Notes under the pieces: generated by a model
Database searches by the model: none
What the model saw: only the letters and a program-made list of their open reading frames with translations
Told to the model about the DNA's origin: nothing
Source of the DNA: Isochrysis galbana
Lineage: Eukaryota; Haptophyta; Isochrysidales; Isochrysidaceae
Length of the DNA: 64,000 nt
Reading direction: 5' to 3'
NCBI GenBank assembly: GCA_018136815.1
Contig: CM030933.1
Coordinates: forward strand, 4,144,341-4,208,340
Shown: positions 11,391-22,192 of the stretch, piece after piece
Layout of the letters: each line of letters begins with the position of its first letter
How positions within the stretch are numbered: position 1 is the stretch's first letter
Made by a program: the position numbers and the translations under genes

Positions 11391-11790
11391 GCATGCACCT
11401 TCGCCGCCTGCCACAGGCCACAGGTGACAGGTGCGGCCAGCGACCAACTCTGCCAACTTGTCATTCGCCGCGCCGACCCTGCCGCCCTCTTCCAATGAAA
11501 GCCGGCGCTCCACCTCTGTGCGGTGCTGGCGCGCCGTACCGACCGCCCTCCCTCTTCGTTCCCAGCCCCACCACCTTTGGCTCTCACCGACGCTTGCCGC
11601 TCCTCCAGCCGCCACCTGACCTGCACCTGGCTGCTCAGCGCACCGCCCCTGTTCTCGCCATCTGAGCCGCCGCCGCCCACCATCTATTTCCGCCGTCCTC
11701 CCCTTCCTTCCCCCACCCACTGAGGTTGCGGCTGAGACGAACGGCGCTGTCGCGCGCACCCTACCGCTGCTTCCCGAGAGAGGGAGGGGG
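11391..11790. other. intergenic, nothing recognised
   Basis: C-rich, with overlapping frames on both strands and no domain. It may contain regulatory sequence, but nothing specific can be pointed to. Confidence 0.35.
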
Positions 11791-11794
11791 GGGG

Positions 11795-11882
<88 letters not shown>
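11795..11882. repeat. (GA)n microsatellite after a G run
   Basis: Nearly perfect GA dinucleotide array with one interruption (AAAGAG near 11869). The predicted serine/leucine or glutamate/arginine peptides through it are not genes. Confidence 0.95.
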
Positions 11883-12110
11883 ACCCCCCGTTTGCTCTCG
11901 GGGGATTTCCTTTCCCCCCGATAGCTACTGGGGGATCCGCTTACGGCACCCCCCATGAGCAATCTCCCAACAGCAACAGCTCTCGGGGGATTTTCTCGGT
12001 CCCCCGGTAGCTCTCGGTGGGGCTGTTGGCGATCGGGAGAAAATTTCCCCCCGATAGCTCCTGGGGGCCCCCGGGAGCTCCTGGGGGGCGTTGGCTCCTG
12101 GGGGGTAACA
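11883..12110. repeat. array of quasi-palindromic G/C boxes
   Basis: About ten variants of a box shaped CCCCCGATAGCTCCTGGGGG, in which C5-6 and G5-6 runs flank an AGCT-containing core. They are spaced 20-40 bases apart. Each box can form a hairpin and neighbouring G runs could pair alternatively. It lies directly next to the GA array. Confidence 0.7.
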
Positions 12111-12399
12111 TATACACTTAGTTTGGCTACACGGTAGCTAGACGGTAGACGGTAGACGGTCGGTAGAGACCCAAAGCCAAAGCCACGTGCACGTGCGAGG
12201 CGTGAAAAAAAAAACACCCCTACCCCCGTGGACGTGGGGAGGGGAAGACGCCTGACGCCTGTGTTGATGGCGGGGGGGGGGGGGGGAGGGCCTGGGGAGT
12301 GGGGAGTGGGGAGTGGGAGTGGGAGTGGGGGTGTGGGGTGTAGAAAGTTATGCTGCGTGAAAGTAGTGGGTCCATGGCCGCGTGTGCGGTAAGAATAGT

Positions 12400-12500
12400 A
12401 TAAGGTTTCTGAAACACGGTGAAAACGGGCTGTTTTTGGCCTCCGTATTCCGTACAAACACGGTAAAACCAAAAACCGTGTTTCCAATTTCGGGCCCTAC
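12400..12500. repeat. short hairpin-forming dispersed repeat
   Basis: GAAACACGGTGAAAA on the left pairs with ACCAAAAACCGTGTTTCC on the right. Similar blocks (TGTTTTTGGCCTCC, GGGCCCTAC) occur at 24225-24310, 49200-49300 and 53515-53580. Probably a MITE-like family; exact ends are not resolved. Confidence 0.5.
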
Positions 12501-12745
12501 GCTACTGTCAGATGGTCGTGAGTTTTCTTTTTTTGCCATTGTTTTCGTTCTCGAGTTTTGTTCTCGCCGCCGCCCCCGCACGGCGCTGCCCTCACACTCA
12601 CCTCTTTCGCTCGCTCGCTCCCCCCCTCGCCCCTCACCCCCCCCCCCCCCACACACACACACATATTTACTCCCCCACAACTCGATGAAAACCCCCACCC
12701 CCCAACCCACTCAACCCGTTTGCGTCGTGGTGCGGCGCTCTCGCC

Positions 12746-13066
12746 ATGTCGGTCGCGGACGTGGGCCCGGCCGGGAGGCCACCAACGAGCCAGGAGCTAT
12801 ACGCCGCGGGACGCGTCATCGGATACAAGTGCTTTGATCAGAACTACGAGTTCATGAAGTGCAAGGCCAAGGATGATAGCCCCACAGCATGTGCGGCGGA
12901 GGGCGACGAGGTGCATAAGTGCGTCTATGGCCTTTTCAAGGAGATTGCATCCAAGACCCCGAAACAGTTCAACGTCCTCTCCAAGTGCCTTGATAGTGAA
13001 GACCTCCAGCCTCACATGTGCAAGGCCAAGCAGGAGGCCTTTGAGAGTGCCTTCTATGGCAACTGA
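12746..13066 (+). CDS. NDUFA8: NADH:ubiquinone oxidoreductase subunit NDUFA8 (CHCH protein)
   Basis: Single exon, 106 residues, start ATG 12746 after CTCTCGCC. Twin cysteine motifs are visible. CFDQNYEFMKC is C-x9-C and CAAEGDEVHKC is C-x9-C, followed by a further CVYGLFKEI helix, then SKC and MCK cysteines near residues 83 and 94. This double CHCH layout with an FxKCK element is that of NDUFA8 (PGIV), an accessory subunit on the intermembrane-space side of mitochondrial complex I. It is imported and oxidised by the Mia40 relay and needs no presequence, consistent with none being present. COX19-like or other CHCH proteins are less likely because of the length and the four-helix arrangement. 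Confidence 0.78.
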   Translation: MSVADVGPAGRPPTSQELYAAGRVIGYKCFDQNYEFMKCKAKDDSPTACAAEGDEVHKCVYGLFKEIASKTPKQFNVLSKCLDSEDLQPHMCKAKQEAFESAFYGN

Positions 13067-13576
13067 AAACTGCGGCCAGCGACGCAGTTTCAGCAGTCGC
13101 GGGGGCATGGGGGAAAGGATGATCTTTTCAGCGACCATTTAGACAGCGCCTTGCAGATGACATCGCCAGCTCCAATAGTGGCCCGACGAACCGGGCTGTA
13201 TTCTGATCCAAAATCTGATCACAGAAAAGGCGTGTGGCAGGTTAGAATGCCTACGTTAGCAGCACAACAAACATCTAGGAGGGAAGCTACGGGCAGGACT
13301 TTCAGTGGTGATGTTGACTTGCCGACTAGCTTTTGTCCTGCAGAATCCACAGCGCACTGTGTGTATTTCTGAAACAGCGTTGCGCACCGAGATGCAAATG
13401 CACGTCGTCGAAGCCCGTCTGTATGCTGCAAGAGCTAGATTTAGGAGGGGCTTCAGGGGCTAGGGGCTTCAAGCTTCAAAGTGTGTGAAAACAGAGGCGT
13501 GAAGGTTGATTGACGGCTCAAAAGTGTCACCTGTCATTGAAATGACAGAGCCATGGTGCGCGCGCCGCCCTCCACC
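13067..13576. other. intergenic, 3' of NDUFA8
   Basis: No gene recognised. Moderately AT-richer than its surroundings and probably includes the NDUFA8 3' untranslated region. Confidence 0.4.
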
Positions 13577-13960
13577 CCTCTCGCCGGCCCTTCCCTCCCG
13601 GTTCTGGTGCCCCCCCGTCTTCTTTCACCTCAACGGGGCAAGAAGACACGTAAACGCCGGAGGGGAGAGCTGCCGCTCCCCCCCCCCCTCCCTCTTCCCT
13701 CTTCCTCCTCTCTTCCCTGCGGCCCTGGCCCATGGCGCGCGCCTGCGACCCCCCTTCAGGTCCCCAGGTGGCCTCCAGGGGCCTGGGACCTGGGAGCACA
13801 GCTCAGGGGGCAGGTGAGGCTGGGGCATGGCCTTGGCCCCTCCTGCCTCTCCCTCGCTGGCTCTCGCGCCCCCTAGATGTCGACTGGAGCTGGCTGGGGG
13901 TTCCTGATCAGGGGGGGGCAGGGGGAGGAGGGGTTGGTCAGAGCGAGAAGCAGGCCAACG
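13577..13960. repeat. GC-rich dispersed repeat, copy 1 of 3
   Basis: Shares long blocks such as GCCGGAGGGGAGAGCTGCC and CCCATGGCGCGCGCCTGCG with 20318-20927 and 36403-36975, in the same orientation and order. Long open frames on both strands in all three copies follow from base composition. Confidence 0.75.
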
Positions 13961-14435
13961 CGGGCCAGGGCGTGCGTTCTATGCCTGACTCTCAGGGAGA
14001 GTCTGGGCAAGTCCCCCCCGCAGCTGCCAAGAGGCAGCGCAGGGGGATGGATGGTTCTCGCCCCCCATGAGGGGAGTCGAGAGAGTGGGGGGGAGGCGCG
14101 AGGCCCCCCTCCATGGCGACCAATCATACGATTAGTGTATGTGGGCGTAGACATGAGACATGGTATCGTATGTAGAGTGCTGACGCCGCCGCCGCCACTA
14201 GGGATGAGGGGAGTGGAGCATGCATCACTGCGTGGTGTAGCGCATTGCTCGAAAGATGAACCCTGCAACAACACGCAGCCCCTCCCATCATATTGGCGAC
14301 GAGACGCCTCACGCGGCTAAATCATTTTCACAAGCACCACCCATGAAGCCTGCCTTTCTCTATATGAAAATACCCCTCCTGCACGTTGCGCCCAAAGTGC
14401 GAGGGGCGTGGGACGGATCAGACTTCCGAAGCAGC

Positions 14436-15381
14436 CTACTTGATTCGCTTTTGCGGGTCTGGGTTCATGGCGAGAAGCATCGCGCTGAATTTGTTAAAAT
14501 CGCCCGCTGCACTTTCCTACAGAGGGTTGTCAATGGGGAGCCACTCAACACAATCCATCGCTAGATGACAGCCTTGCAAGTGTCGATGCGAAAGTCCATG
14601 TCCCAACGCGAAAGTCAATGTGCCAACGCGAAAGCCGATGTGCGGATGCCCATCTTGACATTGTACTGATGAGAGCGCATATATGTGCATGCCCAACATG
14701 ACGCTGCACTGATGGGAGCTCATATGGCCCAGCGGGGGGCGGGTTTCTCACCTGCATGCCCAGATCTGACAGAAACTCGGCGCCTGCCTTGTCATCTGCG
14801 GGGATGACAGAGATTACGTCGCTGAAGCCAGAACCCTTCAGCGTCTTCAGTGCACCCAGTGCAGTCTGCCTGCGCCATGTCCCTGCCACAGCTGGAAGAC
14901 CATCGGCCTGAACAACCGAGAGCAGTTCAGCCCGGTCCTCGAGGCCTCCCGCCAAACCTTTCTCCTTGGACTTTACACCTGAGGAGCCCGATGAAAGAGC
15001 AGTACCATGAGCAAGCAGTCCGTTGGGAGAGCTCCCGAACCGGATCATGCACCAGGCGCGGGAGTGCGCGCGACGGATGCCGCGCCATTCACCTTTGTAG
15101 GTAGTGACGAGCGCGGCAGTCACAATTTCGTTGCCGCTCTCTCCGACAATGCATGTCTTGCCACTGAGGAGTGGTGCGAGCACATCGGAGGTGTACCGGC
15201 CGCCAGTCAGCTTGGCGATAGCGGCAGCGTCATCGCCTGTAGCGACGCGCAGGTCCCAAATGGGGTTGCCCTTGATGTCCGTCGCCAACTTGATGCCCTC
15301 TTGCACACGCATCGCCGGCATGCCAGCACGGAGGCCGAGTGCTGAGCCAAAGAGCAGCGTGAGCAGCCATAGAGAGAGCAT
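14436..15381 (-). CDS. GNAT-like N-acetyltransferase with signal peptide, 2 exons
   Basis: ATG 15381 opens with MLSLWLLTLLFGSALG, a clear signal peptide; a plastid bipartite signal is possible. Exon 1 is 15381-14752 and ends CAG/gtgag. Exon 2 is 14516-14436 after ctctgtag and ends with a TAG, giving 236 residues. The body WDLRVATGDDAAAIAKLTGG is the beta1-alpha1 start typical of GNAT folds. CIVGESGNEIVTAALV gives the next strands, and GFSDVISVIPADDKAGAEFL then LGMQ form the end. The canonical R/Q-x-x-G-x-G/A acetyl-CoA loop is not obvious, so catalysis is unproven. Without the intron the frame would run on into repeat sequence, so the spliced end is preferred. Confidence 0.6.
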
Positions 15382-16174
15382 TGCACAGAGAGTACCTGCG
15401 CCGGCGGGTGGGCGGGTGGTATGTGTCGGTGTGTGCGCCAAGGAGGCGCCGGTGGGTGGGCAGGATGAGGGGAGAGGGAGAGAGAGCGGGGGGAAGAGGG
15501 GGGGAGAGAGCTCGCCGACCTCCGAGAGAGGGTTCTCTCACCTGGGAGAATTCCGTGAAGAGTCGACACGGCCCCACGAGCCTTCCTCCTGTTACAATAC
15601 AATCTTTACCATGTACCGAGGTGACAGCCCCACGCAGTTGACAGTAGTTGATTTGTAAGATGTTGATACTAGTATAAAAGATAATGAGCACTTCGACTCC
15701 CTATTGAGCGCCTTGAGCCTTGGGCCCCAACGGGCCCCGACGGCGAAGGTGTGCCCTGACCGAAGCGAGAATGGCCGAGGACCGGCAAGAACGCCAGAAG
15801 AATGGAGAAGGGAGAATGGCGCACGCGCGTGCTTGTTGATTTGCACAATACACAATACACAATACACAATACACACGACAGTAAGAGTACTCCTATGCTA
15901 AAAGCTAAAATATTTTAGGACCCCCTCGCGACGGATCAAGTAAGCCCCCTTCGCCCCCCGAGCGGGATGGACCTTCTCTCGCCGCGAGAATTCCCTCTTT
16001 ACAGAGGGCGGACGCTCCGCGATCCTTTCATCTTTCATAACCATATTTGCGGGCTCAGAAGAAGTGATCTTTCGGGCAACCATTTATAGAGTAGTAAAGA
16101 AATAGTTTAGCAAGAAAGGAGAGTGGGGCGGTCGCTCCCCTCGTCCCTTTCGGCGGGCGCCGGCGGCTGCGGCG
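15382..16174. promoter_or_regulatory. divergent intergenic region between the GNAT-like and coiled-coil genes
   Basis: 793 bases separating two outward-facing starts, so both promoters should be here. It contains an (ACAAT)n run at about 15842-15872. No TATA box is placed with confidence. Confidence 0.5.
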
Positions 16175-19100
16175 ATGTCGGACCCTCGTCGCCTCTTCTC
16201 TCCGGGCTTGAGCCCTGCGGGCGGGGCGAAGGCGTGGCTTGCAGGGGCACGCGACGGGGTCACACGCACTCTCACAGACCGCGCCGCCCAGCTCAGCGAG
16301 CGCGCCGCCAATGCAGTGGCTGAGTCGGCCTCATCTCTCTCTAAGGCACTCGAGGAGCCCGAGAAAATCCGGCAGCTCTTGCGCGAGAAGAATAGGAGGA
16401 TCGCCGAACTGGAGGAAGAGCGGCGTGAGCGAGGGGCCGAGATTGAGTCGGTCAAACTGCGCGCCGTCGCTAAGTTCAAGGACCTCTCCACACGCAACGC
16501 GGAACTGGAGGAAAGGCTGCTGCATGCACAGGCGGAACTCGCCTCGCAAGCGGCACCGCCGCTCGTCGATCTGGGCGAGGGCGATGCGGGCGACGAGCTG
16601 CGCCGCTTGCTCGCGCGCGAAGCTGAGCGCCGCCGTGAGCTCGAGCTGCGCATACAGCAACTCGAAGCGGATATTGCCGCCTCGACTAATGATGCACAGG
16701 CGGCAATCAACGCGGCGCGCCAAGCGGCTGCCGAGCTGCAGGCAGCGCGCGAGGAGGCGAGCGCGGCCAAGAGAGAGGTGGACGCGATGCGGGCGGCGGC
16801 CGATACGCAGGCAACCAGCGCGACCGACGAGCTGGCACGCCGGGTGAACGAGCTCGAGTTGGAACTCGGCGAGGCGAAGCACCAGCTCGCGAGCACCAAC
16901 ACTGAGAGGCTAGAGCTCCAGCGCCAGCTTGCGGACGCGAAGGCAACGAGTGGGCTGGCGTCGTCACGCGCCAAGGTGAGAGGGCCTGTAACGCACTTTT
17001 GCTCGCGACGCGACGTATCGCGATATGCGCTACGGTCGTGCGCGTGTCGCCTTCCCAGCTTCCCCGCCCGCTCTATGCGCAGGGAGAGCTGGAGCGCGCT
17101 CAGTTGGACCAAGCGAAGATGCGCAAGGAGGCCGAATCGTCGGCCGCGGCGGCGTCGGCTATCCAGCTGGAGGTATCACAGCTCAAACAAGCACTTGCCG
17201 TGCTGACCTCCGAAAACAAGGCAGTGGAAGCGAAACTCGAGAAGGAGTCTCGAGCGCGCGAGAAGGCGCGCTCGGCGCTGGCTCCGTTGCAGGAGGAGCG
17301 TCGCATTCTGCATGCGCGAGTTAATGAGCTTGAGGCGCAGCTCAAGGCGGTGGGCGAGCGGTCGCTGGAAACCCTGGCGCCTGCGCAGAATATGGGCTAC
17401 GCAGATGGCATGGCGATGTTCGACCAGGAGGCCTTGGCGGAGCTCAACCAGGAGCTTGTGACGGTCAAGTTGAGGCGAGCGGAGGCGGAGGCGGCGTTGG
17501 CGTTGGCACGTGACGAGGTGGCCAAGGCGCGCGCGGAGACACAGGCGCTCCGCGCCAAGGAGGCAGGAAGGGCGGAAGCAGAGGCTGGGCCGGCGGCCGA
17601 TGCAGCCGATTTTAGGCCTGAGCGGAAGAACAGCAAGGTGGCGGCGGCGACGGCGCGGGCGGACGCCGCTGAGGCACGGCTCGCAGCGGTCGAGCATCAC
17701 CTGGATGAGACAGCGATGAGGGCAGCTGAGGCGCATGCCGAGTCGGAGGCGCAGGCCAACGAGCTGAGGCAGGCAGTGGCTGTGCTGACAAGTGAGAACA
17801 GCTCGCTAGAGGTGAAACTCGAGAAAGAGAAGCAAAAGGTAGCCAAGGCGAAGGAAGTCATGAAGGGGCTCGCTGCGGAGAAGAAGCAGCTGCTAACTGA
17901 AGCGCGGGCGCAAGAGGCCAAGGCGGGCGCGGCAGAGAAGGAGGCCCAACGCGCCGCCGAACAAGTGGCGAGCCTCACGGGGAAGTTAAGCGCGGCCAAG
18001 TCGAGCTTGCAGGCACTCTTGGGAGAGAAGGATGAGCTGACCGCTCAGCTGAAGCGAGCAAGCCGCGAGCTCGAGGCTTACCAAGCGGCCCAGAAGAAAG
18101 AGACGAGCGCGACAGGCAAGCTGCGCGCGGATCTAAAGGCGGCAAGGACCGCCGCGGAGGAGAATGCCACCGAACTAGCCGCGGCCAAGGAGGAACTTAG
18201 CACGATCAAGGCAGCTCTGGCACAGGCTGAGGCCGCCGGCGAAGAGGCGCAGGCGGCTCTCGCAGATGTACGTTCGGCCGGGGAGGACTCGAGCGCCGCC
18301 GTGCAGGTGTAGGCCCCACTAGCACGAGACGGAGCTGTGACGAGCTCGCCAACATGCTGTGCCGCCCACGGCGTGGCGCGACGCCCTCGCCGCCCCACTG
18401 CACATGCCTCACCGCCCCAGCGCGCCCGCTCGCAGGCTCTGCAGACCAAGGCGGGCGCACTCGAGAAGGAGCTTGCAAAAATCAAGTCGCTACTCGCCCA
18501 GAAGGAGCTGCAGCTCTCAATGCTCAGCTCCGAGAACCTCGATAAGGTGACGATGGAGCGTGACTCCGCGTTGGCTGAGCAGGAGGCGCTCTCAACCGAA
18601 CGCGATGCGGCCAAAGCCGCGTGCGAGGCCCTCACAGCCGAGGCGGTCGCTGCGCGGCAGGCAGCGGCCGTGCAGCATGCGGAGGTGCATGCAATGATCG
18701 CGGCGTTGAAGCGGGCGTTACGGGAGGCTGAGGCGGTGGAGTCGACCGTGGGTATGGGAGTGTACTCGCAAGCGGAGGCGCCAGCAAACTGCGCTGAGCA
18801 TAGTGGCGGCGCTCCCACTGAGAACCTAGGCAACACTCTAGCAGAGGCTGCGACTGCTGCACAGGTGTCGAGCGACACCGAGATCGTGTCGCTTCGACGA
18901 GATGTGCAGCGGTTGCAGGAAGAGCTCACTTGTGCCAGGACGGTCACGGCAACTGAGAGTGCCGAACAGAGCAACGAACGGACACTTCGACGCCTAGAGC
19001 AGATCCGCGCGCTCAAGGCGGAGCTGGTCATAGCCAAGGAGAAGATTGGCATTCTGGAAGGGGATCTTCTCCGAGCTCGTAAAGTAGCATCAGAGGCAGA

Positions 19101-19716
19101 GGCGACGTGGAAGGAGAAGGCGGCGGCGCTCAAACAGAAGACACTCGCGTACGTCTCTCATCTGAAGGGCGAGCACGGGGTGGCACTCGAGGCGGCGCAG
19201 GCTGAGCGCGAGCGTGCCATGGCCGCGGTTCAGTCCCAGCTAGACGCTTACCGCGCTGCCGCAGCGGATGAGGTCGCCCTGGCTCAGCTCGCTGCCGAAG
19301 TAGCCGAGCGAGCGGCGGGACTTGAGGCTGCTAGTGTGCGCGCGCAGCTTGGGGCCGCTGCACGTGCCGAGCTCATGATTCTCGGGGCTGAGATCGGCGA
19401 GCTCGAGGCGACGGTGTGCACGGGCACTGGGCGCGATGGGGCAGACGCAGGCAGAGGCAGAGAACCGCCACAACTTGGTAGGGGGGATGTACAGAGATAT
19501 GAGTCGCCGCGCGACTCCGTCGAGGCTCGAATCATACGCCAAGAGCGCGAGGAGGCGTTGGCGGGGATGCGCGAAGTGGACAGTAGACAGCACGCCGCTG
19601 CCATTGCGGTGGAGATGCCCGCCGTGCCTATGGCCCCCGCGCCACCGGGGACCACAAGTACGCAGGCAGCGACGGTGGCTGCAGCCCCGTATCCTGGACT
19701 CTTCTGCAGCCTTTGA
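16175..19716 (+). CDS. long coiled-coil protein, golgin/tether-like, 3 exons
   Basis: Exons 16175-16975, 17083-18267 and 18436-19716 join in frame at GT-AG sites to give 1088 residues. The start MSDPRRLFSPGLSPAGGAKA is followed by an alanine-rich amphipathic stretch (residues about 20-60). From about residue 60 there are almost continuous heptads rich in Ala, Glu, Lys and Arg, for example LLREKNRRIAELEEERRERG and LEKEKQKVAKAKEVMKGL. Two similar blocks (LKQALAVLTSENKAVEAKLE and LRQAVAVLTSENSSLEVKLE) show internal duplication. The C terminus turns Pro/Ala-rich. The order of a short N-terminal head and a long coil resembles golgins, but no GRIP or other end domain was recognised. Ala-rich bias weakens homology claims. 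Confidence 0.8.
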
Positions 19717-20317
19717 TTTGAGAGAAGACGGCCTTTCTGAAGCAGTCTTCTAAGCCGCGTCGGCTGCCAACACTAGCCGGTATTGTGGCAAGTTATTAGT
19801 TAGATCACGCTACGGGCTAGCCGCCAGCTCGTTGCTTGCTCGCTTGAAGGCAGCTCAGTGTGTGCGATAATACCAAATGGGCCCCTAGGGAGTGTTGTAT
19901 TTAGGCCTTTTGGCATGAATATTTCGGCGTGAGCACGAGCCTTCTTCGTTATATACCGTCTTCTATGTTCGTCGTGGTCGCGCAAGGCGTGAAGATTCGG
20001 ATTCTCCCTGGGCTCGATCAGGTCCTGGTTCGCCAATTTTTGTCTCGAAATTCGAGGATTTGAGATTTATTTTTTTACCGTTATGGTAATTGTAATATTG
20101 TAATTGTCCACGCGTTTAAGGTGAAAAATTCAGGTCCCGAGGAAAGCTCCATGAGCTCCCCACAAGAACCGCGTTCCGCGCTAGCTGCCGGCGCGCCCTC
20201 GCAGGCAATCTCCGAGAGTGAGAGCAGCCTTGCTCTGACAAGCACAAAATCTTCGCTCGCGCCTTCGGCTCCGGTCGCCATGTCGAGTTCTCCCCTTGAG
20301 AAATCTTCATTGTCGCT
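19717..20317. repeat. intergenic with an AT-rich dispersed repeat at about 19995-20120
   Basis: The segment from GATTCGGATTCTCC through TGTCTCGAAATTCG and GGTAATTGTAAT resembles 45730-45850 (GATTCGGATTCCCC, GGTCTCGAATTTCG, CGTAATTGTAATTG) in the same order. This is a two-copy family in this window. Nothing else was recognised. Confidence 0.5.
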
Positions 20318-20927
20318 AGAGCGAGTGGCCGCGGCGAGCCGCGGCCCTTCCCTCCTGGCTCTGGCGCCCCCGTCTTCTCTTACCCAAACGGGGCGAGAAG
20401 ACACGTATCTGCCGGAGGGGAGAGCTGCCGCTCTCCCCTCCCCTCCCTCTTCCCTTTTCCTCCTCTCTTCCCTGCGGCGGGGGCCCATGGCGCGCGCCTG
20501 CGGCCCCTCTTCAGGTCCCCAGGTGGCCTGCAGGGGCCTGGGGGCACAGCTCAGGGGGCAGGTGAGGCTGGGGCATGGCCCTGGCCCCTCCTGCCTCTCC
20601 CTCGCTGGCGCTCCGAGCACCTGCGGGTCGACTGGAGCTGGCTGGGTGGTCCTGAACAGGGGGGCCCAGGGGGAGGAGGGGCTGGTCAGAGGGATGGGCT
20701 GGCCACGACAGGCCAGGGCGGGCGAATCAGCCGTGCTTGTGGGGAGAGGGATGGGTCAGCATGGCAGTGTGCTCCTGGGAGGCCATCAGGCGTGCCAGGA
20801 GAGTGGGTGGTTCCTCTCCCATGGCAGGGGAGGAGTGGAGAGAGAGGGGAGAGGGGGGCTCGTGCCCCCCCATGGGCGAACTAAGTATAAACTTAGTTCC
20901 CCATGGGTCAACCAAGTATAAACTTAG
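20318..20927. repeat. GC-rich dispersed repeat, copy 2 of 3
   Basis: Very similar to 36403-36975 from GAGCGAGTGGCCGCGGCGAG to ACCAAGTATAAACTTAG. A MITE is inserted at its 3' end, exactly where copy 3 is uninterrupted. Confidence 0.8.
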
Positions 20928-21448
20928 CAAGGCTAGGGATTGGCTGGAGCAGTTATCCAGATAACTTGGTTAACTGCCACTAACTGCCCTTGTGAGGCGC
21001 CAAGCAGTTATCTAACTGCCCCGTGATGCGTCCGTCGAGCAAGTTACTCAGTTAATTTTCGTCCGTGGAGGCGAGCGGGTGGCTTTTGACTGTGCGCGCG
21101 TGCGCGAGTGGTCGGCGTCGAGCGTCGGCGCGTCGACGGCCAAACAAAGAACAAAGGTCGAACACGGAACAAAGATCTTTAGCTCTTTAGTATTAAACTT
21201 TCTCAAGTCGGGTAGGCTACCCACCGACCGCAAACGGTGGTATAGATAATGTATAGATATGTGACATATGTACGACACCAAATATTGACAAAAGGCAAAA
21301 GGGAACTACTAAAGTTGAAGTCAGGGATGCCAGTTAACTGCCCCACTAACTGGCTCCACGACCGGCAACTAGTTACCTTAACTGGTCATCCTCATGGCAA
21401 TAACTGCCACTCTCAAAACCCTGCAGTTACTTGCAATCCCTAGCCTTG
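20928..21448. mobile_element. hAT-like MITE with 8-bp target duplication
   Basis: The ends are a perfect 15-bp inverted repeat, CAAGGCTAGGGATTG at 20928-20942 and its complement at 21434-21448. They are flanked on both sides by AAACTTAG (20920-20927 and 21449-21456). Near both ends there are clusters of GTTAACTGCC/CAGTTA motifs, as seen for transposase binding sites. The uninterrupted target is present in the related repeat at about 36959-36966. There is no transposase frame. An 8-bp duplication points to the hAT superfamily. Confidence 0.88.
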
Positions 21449-21456
21449 AAACTTAG

Positions 21457-22192
21457 TTGTGCCGTGACGATCAACAAATTGCAGCGCCTAGTCCAGGTGC
21501 GAAACGGTTGTGGGAGAGAGGCAATGTGGTATTGCTGCGGGAGATTTTTCAGGGAACAAAGGAACAAATGCACCGATGAGCAGCTGTGACACCTTTCGAG
21601 CTCGCTCCCGCATCGATGTGCCAGGAACCTTAGCCTCGGCGCACTGCAAGCGCAAAGCAAGAAGACTCATAACGAATGAAAAGAGGACAAGCCTAGTGCT
21701 AGCTAGTGCGATCTCCAGAATGGGCGGCTTCAAATGGGCCCACAGCTTTCCTCGAGATGGTTGCCTCGAGTAGTGGCGCAGGGGGAGTGGCGGGCCTCGT
21801 GCTGGATCTCACCATCAGCGAAGGAGGGGGCTTGGCGCTGATAGACGCGTCGGCCGAGAGGCAGAGAATTCCCCCGTTCTCGCAAATGCATGCCACAACG
21901 GGAACAAGAACAAACTCGCCCGCGAGCGACACGAGGAGGGCGTAAAAGAAAGTGGCATAGCAGGCACGATAGTGAAAGGGTGTGGCTTGCAGGCGGGGTT
22001 AGGGGTGGAAGGACTTGGCGGTACCGGACAGGCAGATGGAGTTGGAAGTGAGTCCCAGAAAATAATGGGGAAGGCGGCAACAAGAGGGAGCGCCTCCCTC
22101 ACAATCTCTCAATGGCGGCACCGCCACAGTCGCCATCTCCGCTAAGAATGCGTGGATCTCCGCTGATTGGACCTGCAAAGCTCCTTGTTCTC
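21457..22192 (-). other. possible minus-strand exons, unresolved
   Basis: Two minus-strand frames (21488-21733 and 21699-21932) look more protein-like than their surroundings. One has FVLVPVVACICENGG, the other LVLFSFVMSLLALRLQC. They differ by one frame shift and no splice pair between them is convincing. They could be the 3' exons of the repeat protein upstream or a small membrane protein. No family was recognised. Confidence 0.25.

Noticed and set aside
11726-12487. 267-residue minus-strand and plus-strand frames over the GA array and GC boxes
   Set aside because: Composition artefact of the microsatellite and palindrome array.
13506-14070. Protein-coding genes in the GC-rich repeat copies
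   Set aside because: The three copies share DNA sequence but not a common open frame.
14545-14751. C-terminal 69 residues of the unspliced acetyltransferase frame
   Set aside because: The CAG/gtgag donor and the ctctgtag acceptor give a better, shorter end; the read-through part is repeat sequence.
16084-17112. 342-residue Ser/Ala-rich minus-strand frame
   Set aside because: Antisense of the coiled-coil gene.
18078-19133. 351-residue minus-strand frame
   Set aside because: Antisense of the coiled-coil gene; same codon bias effect.
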